Assembly: GCA_947087145.1 (NCBI GenBank)
Contig: CAMUBM010000055.1
Coordinates: 1-5,898, forward strand
Origin: an uncultured Mycoplasmatota bacterium
Lineage (GTDB): Bacteria; Bacillota_I; Bacilli_A; RF39; UBA660
Direction: 5' to 3'
Length of the DNA stretch: 5,898 bases
This document shows positions 5,777 to 5,898 of this stretch, one piece after another. A program made the position numbers and the translations under genes. Within the stretch, counting starts at the first letter, position 1. Every line of letters begins with the position of its first letter. The notes under the pieces are model-generated. The model saw only the letters and a list, made by a program, of their open reading frames with translations, did no database searches and was not told where the DNA came from.

Positions 5777-5843
5777 ACTATATATATACAAGGTGAATTC
5801 GGAATTTCCTTTTTTTTGAAGTAAATTTCTTAAAAAAACAGCA

Positions 5844-5871
5844 ATTATAAACTACAACCCGCCGCAAGCAA
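5844..5871 (-). promoter_or_regulatory. Candidate promoter of comEA-comEC
   Basis: Perfect TATAAT at 5844-5849 on the minus strand with TTGCTT (5866-5871) 16 bases upstream, matching only TTG of the -35 consensus. The -35 lies in the loop and 3' arm of the GC-rich palindrome. The predicted leader is about 75 bases and contains an A-run and a small AATTC-G-GAATT inverted repeat (5796-5806). No competence-specific activator site (such as a ComK or ComX box) was recognised. Confidence 0.45.
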
Positions 5872-5878
5872 CGGGGTT
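5856..5878. repeat. GC-rich imperfect palindrome upstream of comEA
   Basis: AACCCG (5856-5861) pairs with CGGGGTT (5872-5878) with one bulged G; the inner part CCGCAAGCAA is close to, but not, self-complementary. The block stands out by GC content from everything around it. It has a TTTT on the plus-strand side only. It could be a decayed terminator of a gene beyond the right edge or a copy of a dispersed repeat. The rest of 5777-5898 holds the comEA leader and promoter; no gene is visible. Confidence 0.5.
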
Positions 5879-5898
5879 TTAATCGGAATCACTCAGTA

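Noticed and set aside
5778..5788. TATATATATA as a -10 box for comEA
   Set aside because: It is so close to the Shine-Dalgarno that the transcript would start within or after it, and no -35 lies at the right distance.
5791..5817. Plus-strand hairpin followed by eight T in the comEA leader
   Set aside because: The stem is short with mismatches and wobbles, and no plus-strand transcript is known to arrive there.
5763..5898. Riboswitch or T-box in the comEA leader
   Set aside because: No T-box sequence, specifier stem or known aptamer core could be seen; the leader is short and mostly A/T.
1..5898. CRISPR array, insertion sequence, tRNA or toxin-antitoxin pair
   Set aside because: No regularly spaced direct repeats, transposase motifs, tRNA cloverleaf or small paired open frames were found on either strand.

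Overview
The window is an AT-rich, tightly packed bacterial chromosome segment with no mobile elements, CRISPR arrays or recognisable tRNA/rRNA genes. Gene content and order point to a low-GC Bacillota (Bacilli / Erysipelotrichia / RF39-like or Acholeplasma-like lineage). RNase HIII is typical of that group, and a comEA-comEC-holA block is a Bacilli signature. Tryptophan is written TGG in every gene and no gene contains an internal TGA, so the standard bacterial code is used rather than the mycoplasma code. I cannot assign a genus.

Layout, left to right. (1) Minus strand, 1-922: a CvpA-family membrane protein followed by thioredoxin, which is cut by the left edge; they overlap by four bases (ATGA) and share one promoter. 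(2) Plus strand, 1072-2013: rnhC (RNase HIII), divergent from cvpA across a ~150-bp region holding promoters for both directions. (3) A hairpin at 1995-2033 that can end transcription from both sides, where rnhC meets the convergent holA. (4) Minus strand, 2032-2964: holA (DNA polymerase III delta subunit) with its own promoter. (5) A strong terminator between comEC and holA. (6) Minus strand, 3071-5762: comEA then comEC, the DNA receptor and inner-membrane DNA channel of natural transformation. (7) 5763-5898: comEA leader, candidate promoter and a GC-rich imperfect palindrome; no gene.

Functionally, two conserved Bacilli neighbourhoods appear joined: the DNA-uptake plus clamp-loader block (comEA-comEC-holA, without comEB) and the rnhC/cvpA/trxA neighbourhood (without zapA, polX and mutS2 at this spot). 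Everything recognised is conserved core biology. I see no convincing undescribed multi-gene system. The points worth a second look are small: near-identical promoter/leader modules in front of cvpA and holA, a terminator that merges into the next promoter, a comEC frame without a conventional start, a perfect 12-bp inverted repeat inside holA whose arms recur elsewhere, a CxxC in ComEA, and a GC-rich palindrome at the comEA promoter. Four gene starts were chosen or questioned from Shine-Dalgarno positions (cvpA, rnhC, holA moved downstream of the longest frame; comEC left uncertain).
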